A program made the position numbers and the translations under genes. Below are positions 1 to 7,543 of a stretch of 64,000 nt of DNA, one piece after another (position 1 is the first letter of the stretch; every line of letters starts with the position of its first letter). The notes under the pieces were generated by a model. That model saw only the letters and a program-made list of their open reading frames with translations. It had not been told where the DNA came from and searched no databases. Source of the stretch: a virus; the IMG/VR virus record IMGVR_UViG_3300027816_000051, positions 62,001 to 126,000 of that record, one strand, 5' to 3'.

Positions 1-2304
1 ATTCTCACAATTCAAAGATGGGGTGAGTATACCAACAATTGGTCTTTTAGTGATGAAGATGGAAATATTAAGTTACCATTTATTGCTGTTGTAAGAAAAC
101 CTGAAGTTCAGTTAGGTACAAACCCATCTATTCAAAGAACTATTCCTGATAGAAGAGACTTTTTTTATGCATCGGTTCCGACTTGGGATGGAAATCAAAT
201 GGGTGCGGACATATACAAAATACCTCAACCAATTGCGGTTGATATTAGTTTTGATGTAACTATTGTTTGTACAAAATTTAGAGATATAAATAAGTTCAAT
301 CAAAAGGTTTTACAAAAGTTTTCATCTCGTCAAGCATACACTCGAGTAAAAGGTCATTATATCCCAATTGTATTAGATAGAATCGAAGATAATACTCCGA
401 TGGATACTTTAGATGGTAGAAGATTCTACATTCAAAATTACGGGTTTACAATGTTAGGATTCTTAATTGATGATGAAGAATTTGAAGTTTCTCCTGCAAT
501 TAACAGAAGTATTACCATGGTGGAACCCGATTTAAGGTCAATTCCATCTATAAAAAAAATTGAAAACTCAATAACAATATCATCAAATTATAGTAGTGGT
601 TCAATCGTTGCGGACTACACCGCAACCGCAACAAATAAGGTAGATAAGACGGTTGAAATTTCATTTACTGACACTTTATTAACTGTGACTGGTAGTTCAA
701 TATCAATTCCTGTTAAAATTTTTATTGAACCAAATCAATTAAGTGGTACTACACAATATACTGTCGATGGTACGTTTAGTAATTTAACTTTGGTTAATAA
801 TTTTAGTTCGGTAGATATTAATACGTCGTCTAAAACAAAATTTAGATATGATTTTACAACACAATCAACTTTTACAATACCAATAACACCGACCCCAACA
901 CCTTCAATAACACCATCTTCATCTGTAACACCATCAATAACCCCAACATCAACACCTACGGTTACCCCTACTTTAACCTCAACCTCTATTATCACCCCAA
1001 CCATAACTGTAACACCTTCAGTTACCCCCTCAGTAACACCGTCAATTACTCCGTCACTTACATCATCGGTTACACCAACCCCTACTTTAACCTCAACACC
1101 CACAGTTACCCCTTCGGTAACAATTGAGTCTTCACCGACACCATCACCAACTCAATCAGTAACACCATCCATTACTCCCAATAGTTCTGTCACACCATCG
1201 GCCACCCCAACACCATCATTGATGGTGGATGATAAACTATTAATTTCTGGTGGATTCTCATTATACAATGGCACATTATATAATGACATAATTAAATTAA
1301 ACTCAAATGGTTCAGTTGATAGTTCATTTAGCGGTGGAACCGGATTTGATAATTTCTTAGAAAATCACATAATATATAATAACAAAATTTACGGTGCGGG
1401 TTATTTTACAACATACAGTGGTGTATCGTCCAATTATATAATTAGATTAAACTTAGACGGTTCAATCGATAATACATTCAGTATCGGAACGGGATTCAAT
1501 AGTATCACAAAATTTGTTGTACCCCAATCTGATGGAAAACTATTAATCGGTGGATATTTTACATCATATAATGGCACGTCGGCGAATAAAATTATTAGGT
1601 TAAATTCTGACGGAACAATTGATAATACATTTAGTGGTTCAACGTCTACTACTTATGATGCAAACTCAACTGTTCAAGATGTTTCTTTACAATCAGATGG
1701 TAAAATGATTCTTTGTGGTAGTATGACCACAAGAAGAATTGAGAGACTTAATTCCGATAAGAGTCACGATTCTAGTTTTACAACTACAGTCGGTACGGGA
1801 TTTAATGCCTACACATACATGTCATCGGTACAATCAGATGGTAAGATTGTCGTTGGTGGAGATTTTACATCATATAGTGGAGTGACATCTAATAGAATAA
1901 TTAGATTAAATTCCGGAGGAACTATCGATGATACATTTATTATTGGAACCGGATTTAATAATAGTGTTTATTTTGTCTCGACTCTTTCAAGTGGTAAAAT
2001 AATGGTCGGGGGAGCTTTCACATCGTATAGTGGTGTAACATCTAATAGGATAGTTAGACTAAATTCTGATGGAACTATTGATAATACATTTAGTATTGGA
2101 ACCGGATTTAATAATCATGTACTCAGTATTGTTGTTCAAACAAATGGTAAAATACTAATTAGTGGTAATTTTACATCATATAACGGCACATCGGTAGGAA
2201 ACATTGTACGTTTATTTTCAGATGGAACTTTAGACACGACACTTAATACCGGTACAGGATTTGGTTCTGGAGCAACAATCACAACAGTAACCCCAATAAA
2301 TTAA
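1..2304 (+). CDS. Virion structural protein with Thr/Pro linker and C-terminal seven-bladed propeller (5' end outside window)
   Basis: The frame is open from base 1, so the ATG at 199 is internal and the true start lies upstream; 767 residues are visible. The first ~290 residues are a globular domain with a stretch of the style seen in neck/tail-completion proteins (aromatic and charged, R-rich '[12 protein letters not shown]', 'GHYIPIVLD'). Its place just before the sheath gene would fit a T4 gp15-like role, but this is only a hypothesis. Bases ~880-1220 encode a Thr/Pro/Ser-rich linker. From ~1234 to the end there are seven repeats with the pattern K-[I/L]-x3-G-x-F-T-[S/T]-Y-[N/S]-G ... R-L-N-S-D-G-T-I-D-x-[T/S]-F, the signature of the 'delta-60' repeat family, which should fold as a seven-bladed beta-propeller. 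A virion-surface binding role for the propeller is inferred. The neighbouring last two genes of the window use the same Thr/Pro linker style. Confidence 0.75.
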   Translation: MLTIQRWGEYTNNWSFSDEDGNIKLPFIAVVRKPEVQLGTNPSIQRTIPDRRDFFYASVPTWDGNQMGADIYKIPQPIAVDISFDVTIVCTKFRDINKFNQKVLQKFSSRQAYTRVKGHYIPIVLDRIEDNTPMDTLDGRRFYIQNYGFTMLGFLIDDEEFEVSPAINRSITMVEPDLRSIPSIKKIENSITISSNYSSGSIVADYTATATNKVDKTVEISFTDTLLTVTGSSISIPVKIFIEPNQLSGTTQYTVDGTFSNLTLVNNFSSVDINTSSKTKFRYDFTTQSTFTIPITPTPTPSITPSSSVTPSITPTSTPTVTPTLTSTSIITPTITVTPSVTPSVTPSITPSLTSSVTPTPTLTSTPTVTPSVTIESSPTPSPTQSVTPSITPNSSVTPSATPTPSLMVDDKLLISGGFSLYNGTLYNDIIKLNSNGSVDSSFSGGTGFDNFLENHIIYNNKIYGAGYFTTYSGVSSNYIIRLNLDGSIDNTFSIGTGFNSITKFVVPQSDGKLLIGGYFTSYNGTSANKIIRLNSDGTIDNTFSGSTSTTYDANSTVQDVSLQSDGKMILCGSMTTRRIERLNSDKSHDSSFTTTVGTGFNAYTYMSSVQSDGKIVVGGDFTSYSGVTSNRIIRLNSGGTIDDTFIIGTGFNNSVYFVSTLSSGKIMVGGAFTSYSGVTSNRIVRLNSDGTIDNTFSIGTGFNNHVLSIVVQTNGKILISGNFTSYNGTSVGNIVRLFSDGTLDTTLNTGTGFGSGATITTVTPIN
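1234..2301 (+). repeat. Seven delta-60-type beta-propeller repeats (protein level)
   Basis: Seven units of about 45-55 codons, each containing a G-x-F-T-[S/T]-Y-[N/S]-G core followed by a R-L-N-S-D-G-[T/S]-[I/V]-D segment. Unit 4 is degenerate (CGSMTTRR replaces the core), the others are close copies. Seven units match one closed propeller. Confidence 0.75.
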
Positions 2305-2309
2305 ACAAC

Positions 2310-2537
2310 ATGACAATACAAGAATTTTTATACGAAAAAACATTATCTCATATTGAAATATATGAAAATTTAATAATCAATTTGGTTGTTGATAATGACA
2401 TCTATGGTCTTAGTGTTGATACTAGTCATCTTGAATCATTATTGGTTTTAGAAAGAACTGACAATTTTATAATTGATGGTAATTTATTAATTTGTAATAA
2501 CATTACCGTTGATATGACGGAGATTAGTATGTTATAA
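2310..2537 (+). CDS. Small acidic hypothetical protein
   Basis: 75 codons starting five bases after the preceding stop, so probably co-transcribed with the propeller gene. The product is acidic and rich in Ile/Leu/Val (for example 'LIINLVVDNDIYGLSVD'), with no transmembrane segment or recognisable motif. It has no family I can name. Its 3' end forms part of a hairpin followed by six Ts, so it is the last gene of its transcript. The length and tight spacing favour a real gene, but there is no independent support. Confidence 0.5.
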   Translation: MTIQEFLYEKTLSHIEIYENLIINLVVDNDIYGLSVDTSHLESLLVLERTDNFIIDGNLLICNNITVDMTEISML

Positions 2538-2565
2538 AAAATTAATCTCCATAGATATCTTTTTT
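2511..2565 (+). terminator. Intrinsic terminator between convergent genes
   Basis: Inner stem GGAGATTA (2519-2526) pairs perfectly with TAATCTCC (2543-2550). Outer arms GATAT (2511-2515) and ATATC (2555-2559) extend it past a small internal loop, and six Ts follow (2560-2565). It would end + strand transcription. It covers the stop codons of both convergent genes. Confidence 0.55.
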
Positions 2566-2718
2566 CTTAGGTGAATCATTCACCTTTCCTGTTTTACAAA
2601 CTTCATCAATCCATTTCTGAACAACCTTATAAATTTTTAATCCATTTTTGTCGCAATATTCTTTTAACATTTGGTGGTGATTTTCACTAACCTTTATGTT
2701 TTTTAGGGTGTTTTTCAT
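2542..2718 (-). CDS. Ribbon-helix-helix-like small DNA-binding protein
   Basis: 58 codons on the minus strand, ATG at 2718 and TAA at 2544-2542, convergent with the preceding + strand gene. The N-terminal part reads as a strand ('NIKVSENHHQ'), a helix ('MLKEYCDK'), an N-G turn and a second helix ('LKIYKVVQKWIDEVCK'), the order of a MetJ/Arc/CopG ribbon-helix-helix fold. The tail is Lys-rich. Such proteins usually act as dimeric repressors that bind an inverted repeat near their own promoter, and an 8+8 bp inverted repeat lies 17-40 bases upstream. It is the only convincing minus-strand gene in the window. DNA binding is inferred from pattern only. Confidence 0.6.
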   Translation of the reverse strand: MKNTLKNIKVSENHHQMLKEYCDKNGLKIYKVVQKWIDEVCKTGKVNDSPKKKDIYGD

Positions 2719-2734
2719 GATAAAGATAAATATA

Positions 2735-2758
2735 GATACTAAAGGATAAATTAGTATC
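2735..2758. promoter_or_regulatory. Inverted repeat, candidate operator of the RHH-like gene
   Basis: GATACTAA (2735-2742) and TTAGTATC (2751-2758) are a perfect 8-bp inverted repeat separated by 8 bases. It lies in the divergent gap between the minus-strand RHH-like gene (start 2718) and the sheath gene (start 2856), where an autoregulatory operator would be expected. Confidence 0.4.
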
Positions 2759-2809
2759 CATAAGTGCCATTTTTAAAAAAATCAAGGGAATCTTTGCTAA
2801 AAACAAAGA

Positions 2810-2817
2810 TATTTATT
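2810..2817 (+). promoter_or_regulatory. TATTTATT late-gene motif before the sheath gene
   Basis: One of nine exact TATTTATW motifs in front of structural or late-type genes; here it ends 38 bases before the ATG. It may be a phage late-promoter element. Confidence 0.45.
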
Positions 2818-2855
2818 GATAAAGAAATAAAATTAATTAACCAAACAAATTAAAA

Positions 2856-5711
2856 ATGGCAAATTCAAATAGAGTTTTTGTATCTCCGGGTGTATATACA
2901 TCTGAAAAAGACTTAACATTCGTAGCACAAAGTGTTGGTGTGAGCACATTAGGTTTGGTGGGTGAAACCTTAAAAGGTCCCGCTTTTGAACCTGTATTAA
3001 TAACTAATTTTGACGAATTCAAGTCATATTTTGGGGGAACAAGTCCGTTAAAAGACAACAATAACAATCCAAAATATGAATTACCTTATTTCGCAAAATC
3101 TTATTTAGAAGAATCTAACCAAATGTTTGTAACAAGAATATTAGGTTTAACGGGTTATTTACCTGTCAAAACTTATGGTGTTAAAACAATTGGTGGGGTT
3201 ACATTGGGGGCTCTTAGTGGAACAACCACAAGTTTAACAATGTCAGCATCGACCACAACAATTACAGCAAGTACGATTTATAGTGAACTATCAGATAAAA
3301 TATCTGTAGATGGAAATTATATTACAGAATATATTGTAGCAAACTTTAGTGGTAACACATCATCTAACCATGGACAATGGTTTGTGATGGGTGAAGTACC
3401 AACTTCAGGAACAAGTGGTCAAACATCATCACTTGAAGAAGTTTCTCCTTTAACAGGTTTGAATAACGCAAGTAATTACAACAATAAGGAATGGTTCAAT
3501 AAACTTTGTAACACCACAGGTTCTGAAGTATATTCTTACTTATTTGTTTATAACAGCGGTGCGAGTAGATTTGATGTGACTAAGTACACATACTATGGAA
3601 CATTGAACACGGCGTATGATGGACAAGTGGTTTTAGCGTTCAGACCAAGAGGTTCTTACAATGGACAAACATTAAACTTGGAAACTACCGCAGATGTAAA
3701 TTTTGTGGTTACAGGTTCAGGAATCACTACAAATCCATTAGCTGAATTTACAGTTAATGTTACAGGTTCAACAAGTGGACCAAAATCATTCACTTGTAGT
3801 ATGGACTCTTCGTCATCAAAATATGTAACAAAAGTTTTTGGTACCGATGTTTATGACAAATTAAAAAGTGATGTACCTGTGTATGTTTTTGAATCTTATC
3901 CAAATTACTTACAAAGAGCATATGAACAAGGTTTAATTAGAGGTTTAAGTTTAACAGAAGTTTTCGAACATGTTGGTAACGACTTTAAAACATCTTGGGA
4001 TACCCCAATGACACCAACTGTTGTATCAGAGGTTAGAGGTGGTGAAGTTGATGATTTATTTGATGTAATCACAGTATCAGATGGTGATTCTGCAAACTAC
4101 GAAGTAAAAGTTTCAATTATTAATATTGATGTAAACACTGGTGACTTTGACTTAATCGTTAGAGACTTTAATGATACAGACGATAATTTAGTTGTACTTG
4201 AAAAATTTGGTAGATGTAATATGAATCCAGATTTACCAGGATATGTTGCTAAAAAAGTTGGTACATCTGATGGTGAATATGAATTACGTTCAAGATACAT
4301 TATGTTGTCAATGGCTGATAATCACCCAACCGACGCATATCCTGCAGGATTTAAAGGATTTACAAACAACACATCTTTTGGTTCAAGTACTTTAGGTTCG
4401 GTGATGTACAAGACTACATTCTATAACGCTGGTGATACTACATCTTATCAAGCCGATGGAACACCTGTTTTATCTTCAGGTGACAAAGTAAGAAGAACAT
4501 ACTTTGGTTTATCAAGTCCAACAAACGCAGTAACATACGATAGAGACTTGTTTAAATTCAAAGGAACATCAGCAGCTGGAACAACTAAGGGTTTCCACTT
4601 ATCAACAAACGCATCTACAATCACAGGAACAACCTTCTTAACCACGTCGTATGATTTAGAGGGTCAAACAGGTGGAGCGAATAACGTATTAACAAATATC
4701 AATTATCGTAAATTCACATTCGCAGCGGCTGGTGGATTTGACGGTTGGGATATCTACAGAAATGTGAGAACCTACGGTGATGGATACATCTTTGGTAAAA
4801 ATACTTACACAAGTGGTAACACTAATAATGGTGGTGTATTTAGTACAGTATCAGGAAACTCTGACTACTACGCTTACACTCAAGGTATTGATACCTTCGC
4901 AAACCCTGAAGCTGTTGATGTAAACATCTTCGCAACACCAGGTATCAACTTCTATGACCACAGTTCATTAACATCTTACGCAATTGATATGATTGAAGAA
5001 GATAGAGCGGATTCACTTTATGTGATTTCATCACCAAACTACGGTACAGCGGATGAAGTAATAGACGCTTTGGACGGCGTAGCAATTGATAGTAACTACT
5101 CAGCGGTTTACTGGCCTTGGATTCAAGTTAGAGACGCAGACAACGCTACACAATTATACTTACCACCAACAGGTGAAGTATTGAGAAATATAGCATTAAC
5201 AGATAACGTATCTTTCCCTTGGTTCGCGGTAGCGGGTTATTCAAGAGGTTTAGTAAACTCAATCAAAGCTTATAAGAAATTAACTTTGGATGAGAGAGAT
5301 GACCTTTACAAAGCGAGAATTAACCCTATCGCAACATTTGCGGATACCGGTACAATCATTTGGGGTAATAAAACACTTCAAGTACGTGAATCAGCTTTGG
5401 ATAGAATTAACGTAAGAAGATTACTGTTAAGAGCAAGAAAATTAATTTCAGCAGTAGCGGTAAGATTGTTATTTGAACAAAACGACGAACAAGTTCGTAA
5501 TGAGTTTTTGAGATTGGTTAACCCGATATTAGACGCAATTAAGAGAGAAAGAGGTTTGTATGAATTCCGTGTAACGGTTTCCAACGACCCTGAAGATATT
5601 GACGCTAATACTTTGAGAGGTAAAATTTACATTAAACCAACAAGAGCTCTTGAATTTATCGATGTTGAATTCATAATCACACCAACAGGAGCATCATTTG
5701 ATAATATCTAA
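2856..5711 (+). CDS. Contractile tail sheath protein (T4 gp18-like)
   Basis: Forms the outer contractile cylinder of the tail that drives the tube through the cell envelope. The N-terminus 'VSPGVYTSEKDLTF' and the C-terminal ~200 residues ('DLYKARINPIATFADTGTI', 'VRESALDRINVRRLL', 'TLRGKIYIKPTRALEFIDVE') are characteristic of phage sheath proteins, with the last two carrying the linking-arm and handshake region. At 951 residues it is much longer than T4 gp18 (659). The extra length is a Thr/Ser/Gly-rich insertion in roughly residues 100-350 and further loops, probably surface-exposed domains. A late motif stands upstream and a strong hairpin terminator follows at once. The tube gene is next, as in T4. 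Confidence 0.93.
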   Translation: MANSNRVFVSPGVYTSEKDLTFVAQSVGVSTLGLVGETLKGPAFEPVLITNFDEFKSYFGGTSPLKDNNNNPKYELPYFAKSYLEESNQMFVTRILGLTGYLPVKTYGVKTIGGVTLGALSGTTTSLTMSASTTTITASTIYSELSDKISVDGNYITEYIVANFSGNTSSNHGQWFVMGEVPTSGTSGQTSSLEEVSPLTGLNNASNYNNKEWFNKLCNTTGSEVYSYLFVYNSGASRFDVTKYTYYGTLNTAYDGQVVLAFRPRGSYNGQTLNLETTADVNFVVTGSGITTNPLAEFTVNVTGSTSGPKSFTCSMDSSSSKYVTKVFGTDVYDKLKSDVPVYVFESYPNYLQRAYEQGLIRGLSLTEVFEHVGNDFKTSWDTPMTPTVVSEVRGGEVDDLFDVITVSDGDSANYEVKVSIINIDVNTGDFDLIVRDFNDTDDNLVVLEKFGRCNMNPDLPGYVAKKVGTSDGEYELRSRYIMLSMADNHPTDAYPAGFKGFTNNTSFGSSTLGSVMYKTTFYNAGDTTSYQADGTPVLSSGDKVRRTYFGLSSPTNAVTYDRDLFKFKGTSAAGTTKGFHLSTNASTITGTTFLTTSYDLEGQTGGANNVLTNINYRKFTFAAAGGFDGWDIYRNVRTYGDGYIFGKNTYTSGNTNNGGVFSTVSGNSDYYAYTQGIDTFANPEAVDVNIFATPGINFYDHSSLTSYAIDMIEEDRADSLYVISSPNYGTADEVIDALDGVAIDSNYSAVYWPWIQVRDADNATQLYLPPTGEVLRNIALTDNVSFPWFAVAGYSRGLVNSIKAYKKLTLDERDDLYKARINPIATFADTGTIIWGNKTLQVRESALDRINVRRLLLRARKLISAVAVRLLFEQNDEQVRNEFLRLVNPILDAIKRERGLYEFRVTVSNDPEDIDANTLRGKIYIKPTRALEFIDVEFIITPTGASFDNI

Positions 5712-5717
5712 TAAAAA

Positions 5718-5742
5718 GGGGAGGGGAAACCCTCCCTATTTT
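5718..5742 (+). terminator. Intrinsic terminator after the sheath gene
   Basis: GGGAGGG (5719-5725), GAAA tetraloop, CCCTCCC (5730-5736), then TATTTT. An additional G-T pair closes the base. It begins seven bases after the stop codon. The GC-rich stem stands out in AT-rich surroundings. Confidence 0.75.
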
Positions 5743-5760
5743 ATGTTCCACGTGGAACAT
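5743..5760. other. Perfect 18-bp palindrome matching the chromosomal parS type
   Basis: ATGTTCCACGTGGAACAT is a perfect palindrome. Its inner 16 bases TGTTCCACGTGGAACA match the well-known bacterial parS (ParB-binding) sequence class, whose consensus is TGTTTCACGTGAAACA with CC/GG variants. It sits immediately after the sheath terminator in the longest non-coding gap of the window. No ParA or ParB gene is in the window, so any partner would be host-encoded or elsewhere in the phage. The sequence match is direct; a function in partition is inferred. Confidence 0.55.
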
Positions 5761-5837
5761 TATAATATAGTGTGACCTACGGAATTACCAAATATAAAAA
5801 AAATAAAATTATAAATTACCCAGTATATGCACCAGTA

Positions 5838-5936
5838 TTCTAGTTCTAGTTCTAGTTTATTTTTATCTAGTTTATTTCTTTATAGTTATTCTAGTTTCTT
5901 TAATCTAGTTCTTAATTTACTAGCATCTAGTACTAG
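5838..5936 (+). repeat. CTAG / TTCTAG repeat cluster
   Basis: Nine CTAG tetramers occur in about 97 bases (at 5840, 5846, 5852, 5867, 5891, 5905, 5920, 5927, 5933). The first three form a perfect tandem of the hexamer TTCTAG; later copies are spaced 6-24 bases apart as (T)CTAGTT. CTAG is usually avoided in bacterial DNA, so such density is not expected by chance. Confidence 0.7.
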
Positions 5937-6010
5937 TATGGAAAAAATACGAAATAATTTTCACAAAATCAAGTATTGAGAAGATTTTTTTTGTTTTTTC
6001 ATATACAACA

Positions 6011-6018
6011 TATTTATA
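6011..6018 (+). promoter_or_regulatory. TATTTATA late-gene motif before the tail tube gene
   Basis: Exact TATTTATA ending 42 bases before the ATG at 6060, followed by AG as in several of the other copies. Confidence 0.45.
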
Positions 6019-6059
6019 AGAAAGATTAAAAATAAAAAAATTAAAAAACAAATATTGAC

Positions 6060-6548
6060 ATGGCAGATTTATTAATGAAAATGCCGGTTCCTTACGAACC
6101 GAAGAGAGTTAACCGATTCATACTTAGATTCCCATCATCATTGGGTATTAACGAGTGGTACGTAACCTCAAGTGCAAGACCTAGTGCAAAAATTAACTCA
6201 GTTGCAATTCCTTTCATCAACACATCAACATACGTAGCTGGTAGATTTGAATGGAATGAAATAAGAGTAACCTTCAAAGACCCTATTGGTCCTTCAGCGG
6301 CACAAGCATTGATGGAGTGGTTCCGTCTACACGCTGAATCAGTTACAGGTCGTATGGGTTACGCAGCTGGTTACAAAAAAGATATTGAATTAGAAATGTT
6401 AGACCCAACGGGGGTTGTGGTTGAAAAATGGATACTTCAAGGTTCTTTCATAACCGACTTAAACTTTAACGAACTTGATTATTCAAGAGATGATATTGCA
6501 TCTATCACATGTTCGTTAAGAATGGATAGATGTATATTAGTTTACTAA
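6060..6548 (+). CDS. Tail tube protein (T4 gp19-like)
   Basis: 162 residues, essentially the length of T4 gp19 (163). It polymerises into the inner tube of the contractile tail through which DNA passes. Family features visible: the N-terminal 'PKRVNRFILRFPS', the 'WNEIRVTFKDP' strand followed by a helix 'AAQALMEWFRLHAES', 'RMGYAAGYKKDIELEMLDP', and the C-terminal 'LNELDYSRDD'-type segment (here 'FNELDYSRDD'). It lies directly after the sheath gene and ends in its own terminator, which would allow abundant, separately controlled expression from the upstream late motif. Confidence 0.92.
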   Translation: MADLLMKMPVPYEPKRVNRFILRFPSSLGINEWYVTSSARPSAKINSVAIPFINTSTYVAGRFEWNEIRVTFKDPIGPSAAQALMEWFRLHAESVTGRMGYAAGYKKDIELEMLDPTGVVVEKWILQGSFITDLNFNELDYSRDDIASITCSLRMDRCILVY

Positions 6549-6573
6549 TCAAATAATAAAAAATCTGTCAATA

Positions 6574-6607
6574 AAAGGTCTCTCAAAAGGAGACCTTTAC
6601 TTTTTTT
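6574..6607 (+). terminator. Intrinsic terminator after the tail tube gene
   Basis: AAAGGTCTC (6574-6582) pairs perfectly with GAGACCTTT (6590-6598) around a 7-base loop, followed by AC and a run of seven Ts. Confidence 0.8.
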
Positions 6608-6649
6608 ATAAGTTTTTGTAAATTATACTAGTTATTAAATAAAACAAAT

Positions 6650-7399
6650 ATGGAAGAATTTAGAGTCGACCCAACAATCGCTTATGATGTTGTTGAACTA
6701 CCTTCAAGAGGTATACACTATCAAAATAAAAAGAAATCACTTAAAGTTGCATACTTAACGGCTGCGGATGAAAATATTTTATCCGCGCAAAATTTAATTG
6801 CGACAAATGGTGTAATTGATGAATTACTTAGAAGAAAAATATTAGATAGAGATATTCAAATTGAAGACATTGTTGAAGAAGATAGACAAGCAGTGTTAAT
6901 ATTTTTAAGAAACACCGCTTTTGGTCCCGAATATAAATTTTATTTAACTGACCCAAAAACTGAAAAGGATTTTGAGATTTCTGTTGATATGAGTGAATTA
7001 AAATTCAAAGATTTTAATTTAGAATCAGATTCAAACGGTGAATATCCATATTTTATGGAAAAATCAAAAGTTCAAATCACATTTAAATTTTTAACACCAA
7101 AACAAGAGAAAGAACTTGATGATTTAAGAAAGAGTTGGAATGGTCAAGGTGTTGCACCTGTTGTCACCAAACAATTAGAAATGATGATTAAGTCTGTTGC
7201 CGGCAATAGAGATATGATGAACATACATAATTTTGTTGAGAGATTACCAATTAAAGACTCTCAAGATTTCAGAAAATTTCTAAAAGAAAATAAACCAGGA
7301 TTAGATTTAACAAAAACAGTAAAAACCCCGTCAGGAGAAGACACCCAAGTTGAAATTGGGTTCGGGGTTGAGTTTTTTCGCCCTTTCTATGGCTTATAA
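6650..7399 (+). CDS. T4 gp26-like baseplate/tail assembly protein
   Basis: 249 residues. Pattern 'VELPSRGIHY', 'LTAADENILSAQNLI', 'LLRRKI', 'DRQAVLIFLRNTAFGPEY' and 'DMSELKF' is that of the T4 gp26-type baseplate family (T4_baseplate). Position between tube and tape measure is where tail-assembly chaperones lie in many myophages, so it may help load tube protein onto the tape measure. The last codons run through a six-T stretch (7373-7378) where another frame, encoding the following small product, is also open, as in phage tail chaperones made by frameshifting. No exact TATTTATW motif precedes it, only TTTTTATA overlapping the terminator T-run. Family call fairly good, exact role uncertain. 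Confidence 0.72.
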   Translation: MEEFRVDPTIAYDVVELPSRGIHYQNKKKSLKVAYLTAADENILSAQNLIATNGVIDELLRRKILDRDIQIEDIVEEDRQAVLIFLRNTAFGPEYKFYLTDPKTEKDFEISVDMSELKFKDFNLESDSNGEYPYFMEKSKVQITFKFLTPKQEKELDDLRKSWNGQGVAPVVTKQLEMMIKSVAGNRDMMNIHNFVERLPIKDSQDFRKFLKENKPGLDLTKTVKTPSGEDTQVEIGFGVEFFRPFYGL

Positions 7400-7532
7400 G
7401 AAAGGACAGTTAGACGAAATTTTATTTTTAATCAAAAGAGGTTTTAGTTATGGTGACATTATCACCATGCCAGTTTTCATACGTAGATATTACGTGGAGT
7501 ACATTATTGAATTAGAAAACACTCCTAAATAA
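7389..7532 (+). CDS. Small overlapping protein, possible frameshift extension of the gp26-like protein
   Basis: 47 codons from the ATG at 7389, overlapping the gp26-like gene by 11 bases in the +1 (equivalently -2) frame. The product is basic and aromatic ('MAYKKGQLDEILFLIKRGFS', then 'RRYYVEYIIELE'). The frame is open back to 7350, through a six-T stretch shared with the upstream gene. It could be translated from its own ATG by coupling, or as a C-terminal extension by frameshifting, or both. The geometry matches tail assembly chaperone pairs between tube and tape measure genes. Confidence 0.6.
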   Translation: MAYKKGQLDEILFLIKRGFSYGDIITMPVFIRRYYVEYIIELENTPK

Positions 7533-7540
7533 TATTTATT
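7533..7540 (+). promoter_or_regulatory. TATTTATT late-gene motif before the tape measure gene
   Basis: Starts directly after the preceding stop codon and ends only three bases before the ATG at 7544. If it is a promoter of T4 geometry the transcript would be leaderless or start inside the gene, so a translational or processing role is also possible. Confidence 0.4.
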
Positions 7541-7543
7541 GAT

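Larger units (their letters stand above)
5761..6059. other. AT-rich non-coding gap with CTAG cluster
   Basis: About 300 bases without a credible gene; the longest ATG-started frame near 5938 has 13 codons. It contains the CTAG-rich repeat block, long A and T runs, and the late motif of the tube gene. With the adjacent parS-like palindrome it is the best candidate in the window for a replication origin, centromere-like site or regulatory region. Confidence 0.5.

Noticed and set aside
199-201. ATG at 199 as the start of the first gene
   Set aside because: The same frame is open and protein-like back to base 1, so the start is outside the window.
735-1103. Minus-strand Gly/Val frame opposite the linker of the first gene
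   Set aside because: Same antisense effect of Thr/Pro codons as in the giant gene.
5743-5760. The parS-like palindrome as part of the terminator
   Set aside because: It has no T-run after it, and a complete terminator already stands directly upstream.
7350-7388. TTG at 7350 as the start of the small overlapping ORF
   Set aside because: The ATG at 7389 is a better start. The upstream part only matters if frameshifting occurs.
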